Source: Lachnospiraceae bacterium (lineage in GTDB: Bacteria; Bacillota; Clostridia; Lachnospirales; Lachnospiraceae). From it: a stretch of DNA of 64,000 bases. A program made the position numbers and the translations under genes. The DNA lies in contig JAETQI010000015.1 in NCBI GenBank assembly GCA_021770755.1, positions 1 through 64,000 on the forward strand. The letters run 5' to 3'. Positions 56,009 to 64,000 of the stretch are shown piece after piece. Below the pieces are notes generated by a model that was given only the letters and a program-made list of their open reading frames with translations, did not search any database and was not told the DNA's origin. The stretch's first letter is position 1. Each line of letters begins with the position of its first letter.

Positions 56009-58462
56009 TTAATAAAACAAGTTTTCCCATTGTGGTGCGATACCATAATCCATACTGTACGCTCCCGGCGCCGATACCATGTAAAGACCTGCGATCTTCT
56101 CGCTGACAGGCTGTATCAGCCCGTCATACCGGTTCAGCAGATTCTCACGCACGTTGACCGTATATCTCTGCGCCTGCCGGATATAAGTTTTGATGTCTGA
56201 AAGATCTGATGTCTCCTGTATTTTCTCTATGAGTTTTGCACCTTCCCCATATGGCACAATCACGCCAAATGAATGGTCATCGATCACCCTGTACGTCTGT
56301 CCCGCAGTCTTATACGCCGCATTCAATAAATTCTTCCTCGTTTCCACACCAAACCCGTTCGACAAAAGTTCTGTGATATTGGTCCCCGTCCCCGCGACCG
56401 GAAAATTCATCTTTCCTGCTGCATATTGATAGACCTTCTTAAAATATTGCTCCATCCACCGCGGCATCAAGAGGCTGTCCTCTCTGTCACCCTGATCATA
56501 ATCACGTATGATCTGCTCTGTCACCCTCCTGTTCTGCAGCAGTTCCTCCATATTTCCAGTATTTTCATCTTCCAGCATGATCAGATAGATGACACCGTAT
56601 TCCAGCTCCCCGTTGCGATTGCACCGGCCTGCGCTCTGCGCCAGACTGTCCAGTCCTGTCATCGAGCGGTAGACACACTCAAATGAGATATCCACGCCTG
56701 CCTCGATCAGATTCGTGCTGATCACAACAATATTTTCCCTCCGTTCCCTAAGGGTCTCCTGAATCTCACTGATCCGGTCACTTCTATGCTGGGCGCACAG
56801 ATTTGTCGTGAGATATCGCACATTGATCTGCTTTGCCTTCAGGATCTCATACAGCTTTTTCACCGCAGATCTTGTATTCAGAACGACAAGGATCGACCAA
56901 AATTCCGCTGTCTTTTCTGCGATCTCATCGCCAAGACTTTCAAACGTGTATTTCTGTCCCTGCCCGGGCAGCGCTCCCGACGTATAAATCTTCACGCGGT
57001 CAAATACCCGAAACCATCTGTCTACAGCGCGGATCATGTATTTCGGCTCGCTGTAGCAGATCGGAAATTCCGTCTCTGCCAAAGTCGGCTGCGTCGCTGT
57101 ACACAATATGATATTCGTGTTGCAGACCGCATTCAGAAAATTGACCATATAGTTAAACGTATGGACACACTTTAGCGGCATCGACTGGATCTCATCGATG
57201 ATCACAACCGAGTTGACAAGCCTGTGCATCCGCCGTACCGACTCGCTCCTGTCCGAAAACAGAGTGTTCATAAACTGCACAAAGGTCGTACATATAAAAG
57301 GCTCTTCCCAGTTGATATCATATCTGGACACACGCTTCGCACGATAGTCCTCGCTCTCATTCTCATCATTTCTGACCACAGAAGAATGATGTTCCAGGAT
57401 CCACTCTCCCTCACTGACGGCATCGCGAAAGACTCCGGCGTTCTGTTCCGTCACGCTTATGTAAGGGGATACATAGATGACACGCTCTGTCTCCGGGTGC
57501 TGCCTGCAGTACTCCAGCGCATACGCAAGACCGCTCAACGTTTTCCCTCCGCCGGTCGGAAGCGGCAGACAGTAGATCCCGGCCGGGTGCCCTGCAAACT
57601 CCCTGCATTCCTTTTGCAGTGCATTTCTCGCATCCAATATTTCTCTTTCCTTATCTGTCAGGATCTTATTCCTGACAGCCTTCTGCTTTTCCTGCATGTA
57701 TTTCCTGAAATTCTCTCCGGCTTTTTCAAACACCTCCTTGCTGCTGAGGTCATCCGGTTTCGAAAATGTATCAACATTCTCCATAAAATCTGAGGTTGCC
57801 TCCCAATCGGAATCGATCAGGATCGATAAGATCAGACGCTGCAGACAGGAAAACAGGAAAAGCCGGCAGCGAAACATTGTACCCTTTTGATCTGAAATGT
57901 TTTTAGACACGATCATAGATTTTAGTCTTGTATATAATTCCCGGATCTTATCCTGTGTCCTGTCAAACTCTTCCAATGCACCTGCAAACTTCTGGCCCAA
58001 CTCCATTTTGTCCAGATAATCATTTTCCGAATTGCTGCACGCCTCGTCATAATCCTCGACTTTGTCCATCTTTTGGGAAAAAAGATCCGTGTGCCCGATA
58101 TCCACACAGTCAAACATACCATGATGGGCAGCGACAGCGTAGGAGATCATTTCCGTCAAAAGCTTTACGTCACTGGCATTGTCATCGTGATGCATATCAT
58201 ACAGATATTTCGCTCCCGTAGATGCATGGGCGATGGTTCCCCGCAGCTTTTGCCGAATCTTTTCATCTGCATGGATATAGTCGTCGAACTTTTGTTTATT
58301 TTTGCCCATGTCATGAAGGATTCCACATACAGACATGACCTGTGACAGACCGCACCGCTCTCCCTTTTTCCCACAGAGAAATGCAGTCTTTTTCGTATGC
58401 TCCGCCACAGACTCCTCTCTGTCCAGTCCGTCCTCTGAAATATGTGCTGTCAATCTGATCAC
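56009..58462 (-). CDS. cas3: CRISPR-associated helicase-nuclease Cas3
   Basis: Executes target DNA degradation after Cascade binding. The N-terminal HD nuclease domain has SVAEHTKKTAFL near residue 22 and GILHDMGKNKQKF, with the HD pair at residues 50-51. The SF2 helicase starts near residue 290: LPLPTGGGKTLSGLAYAL (Walker A), VVIIDEIQSMP (DEAH-like box), and QSAGRCNRNGE (motif VI) near the C-terminal third. 817 residues, full length. The exact start is uncertain: the GTG at 58462 is too close to AAGGAG, and the TTG at 58453 may be used. First gene of the cas operon. Confidence 0.96.
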   Translation of the reverse strand: MIRLTAHISEDGLDREESVAEHTKKTAFLCGKKGERCGLSQVMSVCGILHDMGKNKQKFDDYIHADEKIRQKLRGTIAHASTGAKYLYDMHHDDNASDVKLLTEMISYAVAAHHGMFDCVDIGHTDLFSQKMDKVEDYDEACSNSENDYLDKMELGQKFAGALEEFDRTQDKIRELYTRLKSMIVSKNISDQKGTMFRCRLFLFSCLQRLILSILIDSDWEATSDFMENVDTFSKPDDLSSKEVFEKAGENFRKYMQEKQKAVRNKILTDKEREILDARNALQKECREFAGHPAGIYCLPLPTGGGKTLSGLAYALEYCRQHPETERVIYVSPYISVTEQNAGVFRDAVSEGEWILEHHSSVVRNDENESEDYRAKRVSRYDINWEEPFICTTFVQFMNTLFSDRSESVRRMHRLVNSVVIIDEIQSMPLKCVHTFNYMVNFLNAVCNTNIILCTATQPTLAETEFPICYSEPKYMIRAVDRWFRVFDRVKIYTSGALPGQGQKYTFESLGDEIAEKTAEFWSILVVLNTRSAVKKLYEILKAKQINVRYLTTNLCAQHRSDRISEIQETLRERRENIVVISTNLIEAGVDISFECVYRSMTGLDSLAQSAGRCNRNGELEYGVIYLIMLEDENTGNMEELLQNRRVTEQIIRDYDQGDREDSLLMPRWMEQYFKKVYQYAAGKMNFPVAGTGTNITELLSNGFGVETRKNLLNAAYKTAGQTYRVIDDHSFGVIVPYGEGAKLIEKIQETSDLSDIKTYIRQAQRYTVNVRENLLNRYDGLIQPVSEKIAGLYMVSAPGAYSMDYGIAPQWENLFY

Positions 58463-58510
58463 ACTCCTTCGTTTTACTCACACAGCCGGATAAATTAATA
58501 CATGCTTATT

Positions 58511-59293
58511 TCAATCATCCGCCAGACAGATCGATAACCTCTCCTTCAAAAAGCAATAAGAAGTATCCAAAAACGTCTCCATATCCGAACTGTTATCATA
58601 TATTTCCTGAATGTGCTGTGTCAACGGCTCCCCCGCGATCCGGATCGCGCGGAGTGAAGCATACGCCTCATGCCTGATCGGAATGATCTCCTGAATACGC
58701 CTGTCATTCAGTGTCGGTTCGACTGCAAGCTCCTCCAGAAACCATAGTATGTCTGGGTAAACAGGCTCCTGTTCTTTTGCATAGCCATGCATTGATTTCC
58801 ATTTATCAAACAGAATCATATGATCGATCTCGTGCATGGAAGCGCGCAGAAATATATCATCGGCGATATCGTAGTGCAGCCAATATTTTTTGTCCAGGAC
58901 AGCTCTTGGAAACGGATTATAAAATCCCAGATAACAGCGAAAGACCTGCTTTCTGTCATATTCTAAAGCAAAGAGGTCAAGAAGCCTGCCGACTCCGGCA
59001 TACAGCTTTTTCTGTGTCAGTTCCTCAAAATGTTGTATCCTGACCGCCATCTCTTCCGCAGCTTCCGCAAATCCGGAAGCAACCAGATATTCTATCTGTG
59101 CATATATCTCCTCCCGCGTCATTCCCGCATGTATTCTGTCCATAACTTCCGGCAGCATCTTTGCCACCCTCTCCATATAGGGAAGCATATCGTCCTTCCC
59201 CTCCTGTGATAAAATGATGGTATCCGTCACCGCATCGATATTATGTTCGATTGCCGCCTTTTTTATTGAAATATCAAACAAATTCATGTTCAT
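58511..59293 (-). CDS. putative zincin-type metallopeptidase-like protein
   Basis: I do not recognise the family. About 260 residues, no signal peptide or membrane span, so cytoplasmic. It contains HEIDH at residues 154-158, which fits the zinc-protease HExxH, followed 29 residues later by EELAVEP, where gluzincins have their third ligand. The N-terminal half is helical (MLPYMERVAKMLPEVMDRIH). FYNPFPRAVLDKKYWLHYDI precedes the motif. Start at 59293 after GGAG; an ATG two codons later is possible. It lies upstream of cas3 on the same strand with a 48-base gap, so it may share a transcript with the cas genes. Peptidase activity is inference. Confidence 0.6.
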   Translation of the reverse strand: MNMNLFDISIKKAAIEHNIDAVTDTIILSQEGKDDMLPYMERVAKMLPEVMDRIHAGMTREEIYAQIEYLVASGFAEAAEEMAVRIQHFEELTQKKLYAGVGRLLDLFALEYDRKQVFRCYLGFYNPFPRAVLDKKYWLHYDIADDIFLRASMHEIDHMILFDKWKSMHGYAKEQEPVYPDILWFLEELAVEPTLNDRRIQEIIPIRHEAYASLRAIRIAGEPLTQHIQEIYDNSSDMETFLDTSYCFLKERLSICLADD

Positions 59294-59359
59294 ACCACTC
59301 CTGTATAGCACATGCTATTATACGTCCCATACTGCAACCCAAAACAAAGCAAGCGAAAA

Positions 59360-60982
59360 TCACACACCAGTTCCCTGCAAAACCTCCACTTCACACCAAT
59401 GCTCCTTCGTCTCCCGGCTGTAACTGATACCAACCGCCAGGATCCTGCCAGTAAATTTCGGACTTTCACCCAGTTTTCCCTGAAACCGCAGATCATACCG
59501 CTTATCCTTAATCTGCTCAATTGCCTCCTTTGGCGTACTGTCCACTTTCAGTTCCAGAATGATCCCGTCTGCATTTTTCCGCTCTGGATAAAATATAAAA
59601 TCCACAAACCCCTTTCCTGCCCGGTCTTCCCGCTCAACCCGGTATCTGTTTCGGGCGGAAAGATAACACAGATTTACGACCGCCGACAACTCAACCTCGT
59701 TATTATAAGACAGAATCGGCGTCTCTGTATTGTGTGCAAACTGCAGGATATCTTCCATGGTCTTTGTATCTCCAGCCAGCGTCGCCTGAAGCATCTGCTC
59801 CGATTTCCTTGCGAGGTTGTAGACATATCCCAACGCGTCCTTCGTCAAAAGCAGCTCGTTAAACCGATCCATCAATTCTTTGTTCGGAATCAGAACGGCT
59901 CCATCCTCATAAGTCAGCAGACCATAAACCACCATGGCGGAATAGATCTGTTCCCTGGAATGGATCTCCATGGAAACCGCCGCAAACTGCCCGATATCAG
60001 CCGCCACCCGTTCCCCTGATACCATTAAGGCCAGATCGTCCCTCACATCCTTGATATTGTTCCTGATATAATAAAACAGCTCATCATACGGGCCGGAACT
60101 TGTCCAGTAATTCCTGAGCTGGCCATCGGTCAGCGCCAGAACGACAGATCGAGGATTGTATAAGCGGTTTCCGGCAGCCGTATAATACCCGTCATACCAG
60201 AACCGAAGTTCCTCCCGGTCAAACTTTGGCGTTTCTGATTCGTTCCGGTAAATTTCATAAAGCCGGTCAACCTCCGCATCCGAAAATCCAAAATATCCGC
60301 TGAATTTTTCTGACGTGACCATGTCATACTCCACAAACATATTCAGTTCTGAACCGCTGGAATATTTTGCGACCGGCAGGACACCTGTCATATATGCAAA
60401 CTCTACGTATGGCTGATCTTTTAACAAATTTTTTAAAAACAGTAAATACTCCTGCTGGTTCACCTCAAAAACAAAAGACATGTGGAATACCGCATCCCAT
60501 TCATCCAATACAAACAAAAACTTGTTCTTTGTCCGTTCATATATTTTTTGCAGGCCATCCCACACAGCTTCCGTCATACTTATGCCCAGATCAGGATAGG
60601 CAGCGATCAGATCCTCCGTGACCCGGTCCTGAATACGAGCTATATACATCTCATACTCCCTGCAGTCTTTAGCCATTTTGCTGAAATCAATATAGATCAG
60701 ATCATGCTGATTCAGATGCGCGCTGTATTCCTTCTCTCCGGATATTGCCAGATCCTCAAATATCCGCTCCCCTTCATCCGTTTTCCCGAAAAACGCCCCC
60801 ACCATATTTGCCATGACTGTTTTCCCGAAGCGCCGGGGCCTCGTGATACAGCAATAGCGGTTTCTTTTTCCAAAATAAGGCACCAGTTCCTTTAAGATCA
60901 GCGTTTTATCCACAAAATACGGATCCCGAAGCACTTCCTTATATCCTTCGTACGGCACACGGCTATTTAAAAACATTCCCAT
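59360..60982 (-). CDS. AAA-ATPase-like protein with C-terminal PD-(D/E)XK nuclease domain (DUF1703-type)
   Basis: 540 residues of a family abundant in Clostridia and Bacteroides. The N-terminal AAA-like domain has a degenerate P-loop, ITRPRRFGKTVMANM (residues 46-60), and a Walker B near KFLFVLDEWDAVFH. The C-terminal domain ends with GKGFVDFIFYPE and GIILELKVD, the PD-(D/E)XK core (D, ExK). AGGAGG precedes the ATG. Its role is not known; it has been suggested to be mobile or defence-linked. It stands between the HEIDH gene and the receiver-fusion gene, each separated by more than 65 bases. Confidence 0.88.
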   Translation of the reverse strand: MGMFLNSRVPYEGYKEVLRDPYFVDKTLILKELVPYFGKRNRYCCITRPRRFGKTVMANMVGAFFGKTDEGERIFEDLAISGEKEYSAHLNQHDLIYIDFSKMAKDCREYEMYIARIQDRVTEDLIAAYPDLGISMTEAVWDGLQKIYERTKNKFLFVLDEWDAVFHMSFVFEVNQQEYLLFLKNLLKDQPYVEFAYMTGVLPVAKYSSGSELNMFVEYDMVTSEKFSGYFGFSDAEVDRLYEIYRNESETPKFDREELRFWYDGYYTAAGNRLYNPRSVVLALTDGQLRNYWTSSGPYDELFYYIRNNIKDVRDDLALMVSGERVAADIGQFAAVSMEIHSREQIYSAMVVYGLLTYEDGAVLIPNKELMDRFNELLLTKDALGYVYNLARKSEQMLQATLAGDTKTMEDILQFAHNTETPILSYNNEVELSAVVNLCYLSARNRYRVEREDRAGKGFVDFIFYPERKNADGIILELKVDSTPKEAIEQIKDKRYDLRFQGKLGESPKFTGRILAVGISYSRETKEHWCEVEVLQGTGV

Positions 60983-61092
60983 TCAACGTCCCTCCTTTCC
61001 TTTTATTGTAACAGATGCCATGGAGAATGCAACAAGTGACATTAGTGAAATACATTGACAGTTTCCGACAAGTCTTCCGAGATTAGCGGCAA

Positions 61093-62010
61093 CTATTGCA
61101 ATTCTAAAATGTCTGAAATCGTAGATATAATGTCACCCGTTCCATGAATAACCTTAAATGCGCCTGACCGTAAAGCCTCATCCCCATATCTCTTAATTGC
61201 CTTATAACTAGAATAGACGATGATTGGTATCTGGCACCTAAGCAGCCTGAGACTTCTCAAAAGCACCAATCCGGCATCCTGCTCATCTCCCCTTCCCATA
61301 TCCGTAATAACCAGATCATATAACCGGCTCTTATACAATTCTAGCCCCTGTTCTGTCGTAAGCGCTATATCAAACTCAATATTTTTGCTCTGAAATAAAT
61401 TGATTATTAGCTCATTATTCTTCGGATAATCGTCCACCCACAAAATTCTGTTTCTTTTCTCCCTGCCCTTTTCCACAAAGCTGTTCTCTCTGGGAACTTC
61501 ATCGACAAGCCGCCAGATTAATTGCTGCATTTCTTCCAATTTTTTCTCAACAGTATTATACACTTTGCTATTTAAGGTACTGATAACCGGACTGTCACAA
61601 ATACTATCATCAATTTTATCCAGATACTTCCCTATAGAGTCTTTCAGGCGCTGCTCCAACCCAATAGAATCCTTATAAAAAACGATTCCAAAGTGGCTGA
61701 CATCAAATGGTATTTTTTGTCCCTCCTGCAGCAGCATGATTGTCCCCGTTTTGAGTGTATGCCTAATTCCCAACTCATACCATACATTTGAATTGAAGTC
61801 TGTCAAAACGGCTATAACAATATCACTATTTTCAAGATTTTCGATAATAGCGTCAAGCATTTCATAAGGTCCCACTTCAGATCTTATACACGTATAGTCT
61901 TTATCTTCCATAATTTTCTTGATGATACCAAAAAAGATATTCCAATACTCCTCGTCATGTCGAGCGTCCGTTGTTGAAAACGGCATAATAACAAAACATT
62001 TTCTTTTCAT
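61093..62010 (-). CDS. fusion of TIR-like/deoxyribosyltransferase-like domain and receiver domain
   Basis: 305 residues with two domains. Residues 1-125 start KCFVIMPFSTTD and contain SDIVIAVLTDFNSNVWYELG (Glu79 being the conserved acid) and GQKIPFDVSHFGIVFY. This pattern marks the nucleotide-binding superfamily of deoxyribosyltransferase-like and TIR-like domains. A helical linker (about 126-180) leads to a response-regulator receiver domain (residues 187-305): RILWVDDYP with the acidic pair Asp193-Asp194, phospho-acceptor Asp237 in LVITDMGRG, and IIVYSSYK with the switch Ser. The usual late Lys is not evident. No kinase is adjacent. A possible phosphorylation-gated NADase-like or nucleotide-sensing effector; this is inference. 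Confidence 0.75.
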   Translation of the reverse strand: MKRKCFVIMPFSTTDARHDEEYWNIFFGIIKKIMEDKDYTCIRSEVGPYEMLDAIIENLENSDIVIAVLTDFNSNVWYELGIRHTLKTGTIMLLQEGQKIPFDVSHFGIVFYKDSIGLEQRLKDSIGKYLDKIDDSICDSPVISTLNSKVYNTVEKKLEEMQQLIWRLVDEVPRENSFVEKGREKRNRILWVDDYPKNNELIINLFQSKNIEFDIALTTEQGLELYKSRLYDLVITDMGRGDEQDAGLVLLRSLRLLRCQIPIIVYSSYKAIKRYGDEALRSGAFKVIHGTGDIISTISDILELQ

Positions 62011-62266
62011 TCTGATCCTCCTCGTACTTTAATATTTTCTTATGTATACCAATATGTTCTGCATCCTGTATAGTTCATGTTATTACATATCCCCAAATGC
62101 AACAAGGGACAGAACCGACCAAAATAAACAGTCCTCCCTCAAAAAACATCAATCATCAAATCCCTTCAAAAAAAGCTTTTCAACTCACCGTCTTTATGAT
62201 AAAATGGGCGTTAGTTAGATTTGCATATTTATGCATTTGTACAAACAGTTGAAAGGAAACGGACAA
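62011..62266. other. divergent intergenic region
   Basis: 256 bases without a gene between the receiver fusion (minus) and the amino acid importer (plus). It contains the importer promoter candidate at 62177-62205. I see no other structure. Confidence 0.5.
62177..62205 (+). promoter_or_regulatory. promoter of the amino acid importer operon
   Basis: TTTTCA (62177-62182) and TAAAAT (62200-62205) are 17 bp apart, about 60 bases upstream of the permease start. Confidence 0.45.
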
Positions 62267-62965
62267 ATGACAGCATTTCAGGAATGGTTCACTGATTTTT
62301 CTAATCTATTTTATAAATGTTTTATCCGGGAGGACCGCTACAAGCTATTGCTCGAGGGCATCGGCGTGACGATCAAGGTATCGCTTCTCGCCGTCCTGAT
62401 CGGTATCCTGATCGGAATGCTGGTCGCGCTGTGCAATCTCTCCAAGAGAAAACTGATCCGTTTTTTTGGCAGCGTCTACACTGATGTGATCCGTGGAACA
62501 CCCTCCGTCACGCAGTTGATGATCATTTATTTTGTCATCTTTGCCACGGTGGATCTGGACAAATGGATCATCGCGGCGATCGCCTTTGGCATCAATTCCG
62601 GCGCCTATGTGTCAGAGATCATCCGCGCCGGTATCCTGTCTGTCGACCACGGACAGACAGAGGCGGGCAGATCCCTGGGGCTAAATGCCTTTCAGACGAT
62701 GACAAGGATCGTGATCCCGCAGGCAGTCAAAAACATCTTTCCCGCACTCTGCAACGAGTTTATCGTTTTGATCAAGGAGACCGCCATCGTCGGTTATGTG
62801 GGACTGATGGATATCCAGAAAGCGGGCGATTTTATCAAGAGCGCGACGTTCAACGCGTTCATGCCGCTGTTTGGAACTGCCGTGATCTACTACATCCTGA
62901 TCAAGATCCTGACACTGTTGCTGCGCAGGATCGAGATCGTGCTGCGAAAATCTGATATCCGATAA
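62267..62965 (+). CDS. polar amino acid ABC transporter permease
   Basis: Membrane subunit of a His/Glu/Gln/Arg-type (PAAT) importer, 232 residues with about five spans. LEGIGVTIKVSLLAVLIGI is the family N-terminal span, VIRGTPSVTQLMII the signature, and EAGRSLGLNAFQTMTRIVIP the EAA loop. Start at 62267 after AAAGGA; an upstream in-frame ATG lacks a site. First of three genes (permease, ATPase, binding protein) in the order typical for Clostridia. Specificity cannot be read. Confidence 0.94.
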   Translation: MTAFQEWFTDFSNLFYKCFIREDRYKLLLEGIGVTIKVSLLAVLIGILIGMLVALCNLSKRKLIRFFGSVYTDVIRGTPSVTQLMIIYFVIFATVDLDKWIIAAIAFGINSGAYVSEIIRAGILSVDHGQTEAGRSLGLNAFQTMTRIVIPQAVKNIFPALCNEFIVLIKETAIVGYVGLMDIQKAGDFIKSATFNAFMPLFGTAVIYYILIKILTLLLRRIEIVLRKSDIR

Positions 62966-62992
62966 AAATAAATTCAGAGGACAGGAGTTTAC

Positions 62993-63715
62993 ATGATAAA
63001 AGTAAAGAACTTACATAAAAAATTTGGAGACCTGAACGTCTTAAACGGCATCGACGAACATATCTCCCCCGGAGAAGTCGTCGTTGTGATCGGCCCATCC
63101 GGTTCCGGCAAGAGCACTTTCCTGCGATGCCTGAACCTGCTCGAGGACGTGACGGAGGGCGAGATCTACGTGGACGATCAGTTGATCAACACGCCCAAGA
63201 TCGACATCAATAAAGTGCGGCAGAAAATGGGCATGGTGTTCCAGCAGTTTAACCTGTTCCCGCATCTGACGATCATGGACAATATCACGCTGGCACCGGT
63301 CCTTCTGAAAAAAATGACAAAAGACCAGGCCGTCAAGACAGGACACGATCTCCTTAAGCGCGTCAATCTGGCGGACAAAGCACAGGCGTACCCGGCACAA
63401 TTGTCCGGCGGGCAGAAACAGCGCGTCGCGATCGCGAGGGCGCTTGCCATGAGTCCGGAGATCATGCTGTTTGACGAGCCCACCTCGGCGCTCGACCCCG
63501 AGATGGTCGGGGAGGTGCTCGACGTTATGAAGGATCTTGCCCGATCGGGCATGACGATGGTGATCGTCACCCACGAGATGGGCTTTGCCAGGGAAGTCGC
63601 ATCGAGGGTTCTGTTCGTCGACCAGGGCGTGATCATGGAGAGCGGCACGCCGGAGGAAGTGTTCAGCAATCCGAAGAACGAGCGGACAAAGCTCTTTCTG
63701 AGCAAGGTTTTGTAA
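62993..63715 (+). CDS. polar amino acid ABC transporter ATP-binding protein
   Basis: ATPase subunit, 240 residues, GlnQ/HisP type. Walker A is [13 protein letters not shown], the Q-loop [15 protein letters not shown], the ABC signature [15 protein letters not shown], and Walker [14 protein letters not shown] with the H-loop [13 protein letters not shown] precedes the ATG, 27 bases after the permease gene. Confidence 0.96.
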   Translation: MIKVKNLHKKFGDLNVLNGIDEHISPGEVVVVIGPSGSGKSTFLRCLNLLEDVTEGEIYVDDQLINTPKIDINKVRQKMGMVFQQFNLFPHLTIMDNITLAPVLLKKMTKDQAVKTGHDLLKRVNLADKAQAYPAQLSGGQKQRVAIARALAMSPEIMLFDEPTSALDPEMVGEVLDVMKDLARSGMTMVIVTHEMGFAREVASRVLFVDQGVIMESGTPEEVFSNPKNERTKLFLSKVL

Positions 63716-63853
63716 GGAACTGTTAATGAAGGTATTATGCCAAACGGCTTAATATAGATATATCAACAGGTTTTCATAGCCTCTGACGCGGAGTGCGGAT
63801 CTCAGACCACAGCGGCAGGCTATGGCAGACAATCATCAAGGAGGAGAAACATT
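63716..63853 (+). other. intergenic hairpin between ATPase and binding-protein genes
   Basis: CATAGCCT (63775-63782) and AGGCTATG (63817-63824) form an 8-bp stem with a large internal part and no T-run. Such structures often protect the following highly expressed binding-protein mRNA; that role is inference. Confidence 0.35.
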
Positions 63854-64000
63854 ATGAAAAAAGGAACAAAAATGGCAGCACTCATGCTGGCGATGGCGAT
63901 GATGACGACCGCGCTGACAGCATGCGGCGGCGACGCGAAGAGCAGCAGCACAGCGACAGATACGACTGTCACAGACTCCCAGCCGCAGGACAGCGCACCA
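63854..64000 (+). CDS. amino acid-binding lipoprotein, cut off by the window end
   Basis: Only the first 49 codons are present. They encode MKKGTKMAALMLAMAMMTT and LTACGGD, a lipoprotein signal with the lipidation cysteine near residue 24, and a Ser/Thr/Asp-rich linker. AGGAG lies before the ATG. Position after permease and ATPase genes makes it the solute-binding protein of the PAAT importer. Confidence 0.88.
   Translation, partial: MKKGTKMAALMLAMAMMTTALTACGGDAKSSSTATDTTVTDSQPQDSAP

Overview
The window looks like chromosomal DNA of a motile, Gram-positive anaerobe of the Clostridia, most likely a Lachnospiraceae gut commensal. This is inferred from the gene families: CUT1 sugar ABC importers with a YesN-like AraC regulator, an energy-coupling-factor (ECF) type folate transporter behind a THF riboswitch, a flagellin of the short clostridial type, lipoproteins with clostridial signal peptides, a type I-C CRISPR-Cas system, and strong AGGAGG-type ribosome binding sites. 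I found no rRNA, tRNA, integrase or phage structural gene.

Layout. 0.4-2.1 kb: a chemoreceptor. 2.1-9.3 kb: a carbohydrate uptake unit, consisting of a rhamnogalacturonan-type acetylesterase, two LplC/LplB-like permeases and a large binding lipoprotein on the minus strand, with a divergent membrane-bound AraC regulator. Two 14-bp inverted repeats close to the cre consensus lie in the divergent promoter region. 9.3-18.9 kb: housekeeping genes (dihydroorotase, PrcB-like lipoprotein, PlsC, MurF, Ddl, a GH9-like lipoprotein, MATE exporter, S4/YlmH protein, a membrane-anchored Mrr-like nuclease). 19.1-19.9 kb: THF riboswitch and folT. 20-28.4 kb: an orphan Hpt-like membrane protein, a lipoprotein, glycogen phosphorylase, a Glu-rich protein, nicotinate phosphoribosyltransferase and flagellin. 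28.4-31.6 kb: glycerol kinase and a ThuA/TIM-barrel fusion, followed by a 138-bp palindromic MITE-like insertion.

31.9-44.4 kb: a long minus-strand sugar operon (binding protein, two permeases, a racemase-family protein, FGGY kinase, class II aldolase, GH38 fragments, a SIS fragment, ROK kinase, MATE) facing a DeoR-type regulator, with a clean palindromic operator candidate between them. Three genes here look deleted. A GH38 catalytic domain runs out of frame into the C-terminal half of a SIS protein, and a second GH38 protein appears to lack its whole catalytic domain. The operon's likely diet is alpha-mannosides or related glycans, but the damage makes present function doubtful.

44.4-47 kb: a MATE protein and an SLC13/ArsB-type transporter. 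47.2-58.5 kb: a complete type I-C CRISPR-Cas locus, cas3-cas5c-cas8c-cas7c-cas4-cas1-cas2 then the array. The array has 47 repeats and 46 spacers, is read on the minus strand, has its leader next to cas2, and ends in a decayed repeat at the far end. Four spacers occur twice, in an unusual interleaved pattern. Immediately upstream of cas3 lie three accessory genes: a protein with an HEIDH zincin motif, an AAA-ATPase/PD-(D/E)XK protein, and a fusion of a TIR-like/deoxyribosyltransferase-like domain with a receiver domain. The last is the best candidate in the window for an undescribed signalling or defence protein. 62.2-64 kb: a polar amino acid ABC importer whose binding-protein gene runs off the end.

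Start codons given below were chosen from ribosome binding sites and family-typical N-termini, so several genes begin inside their longest open frame (glycerol kinase at a GTG, cas8c at a TTG, cas1 at a GTG). All family names rest on recognising motifs by eye; no database search was run.
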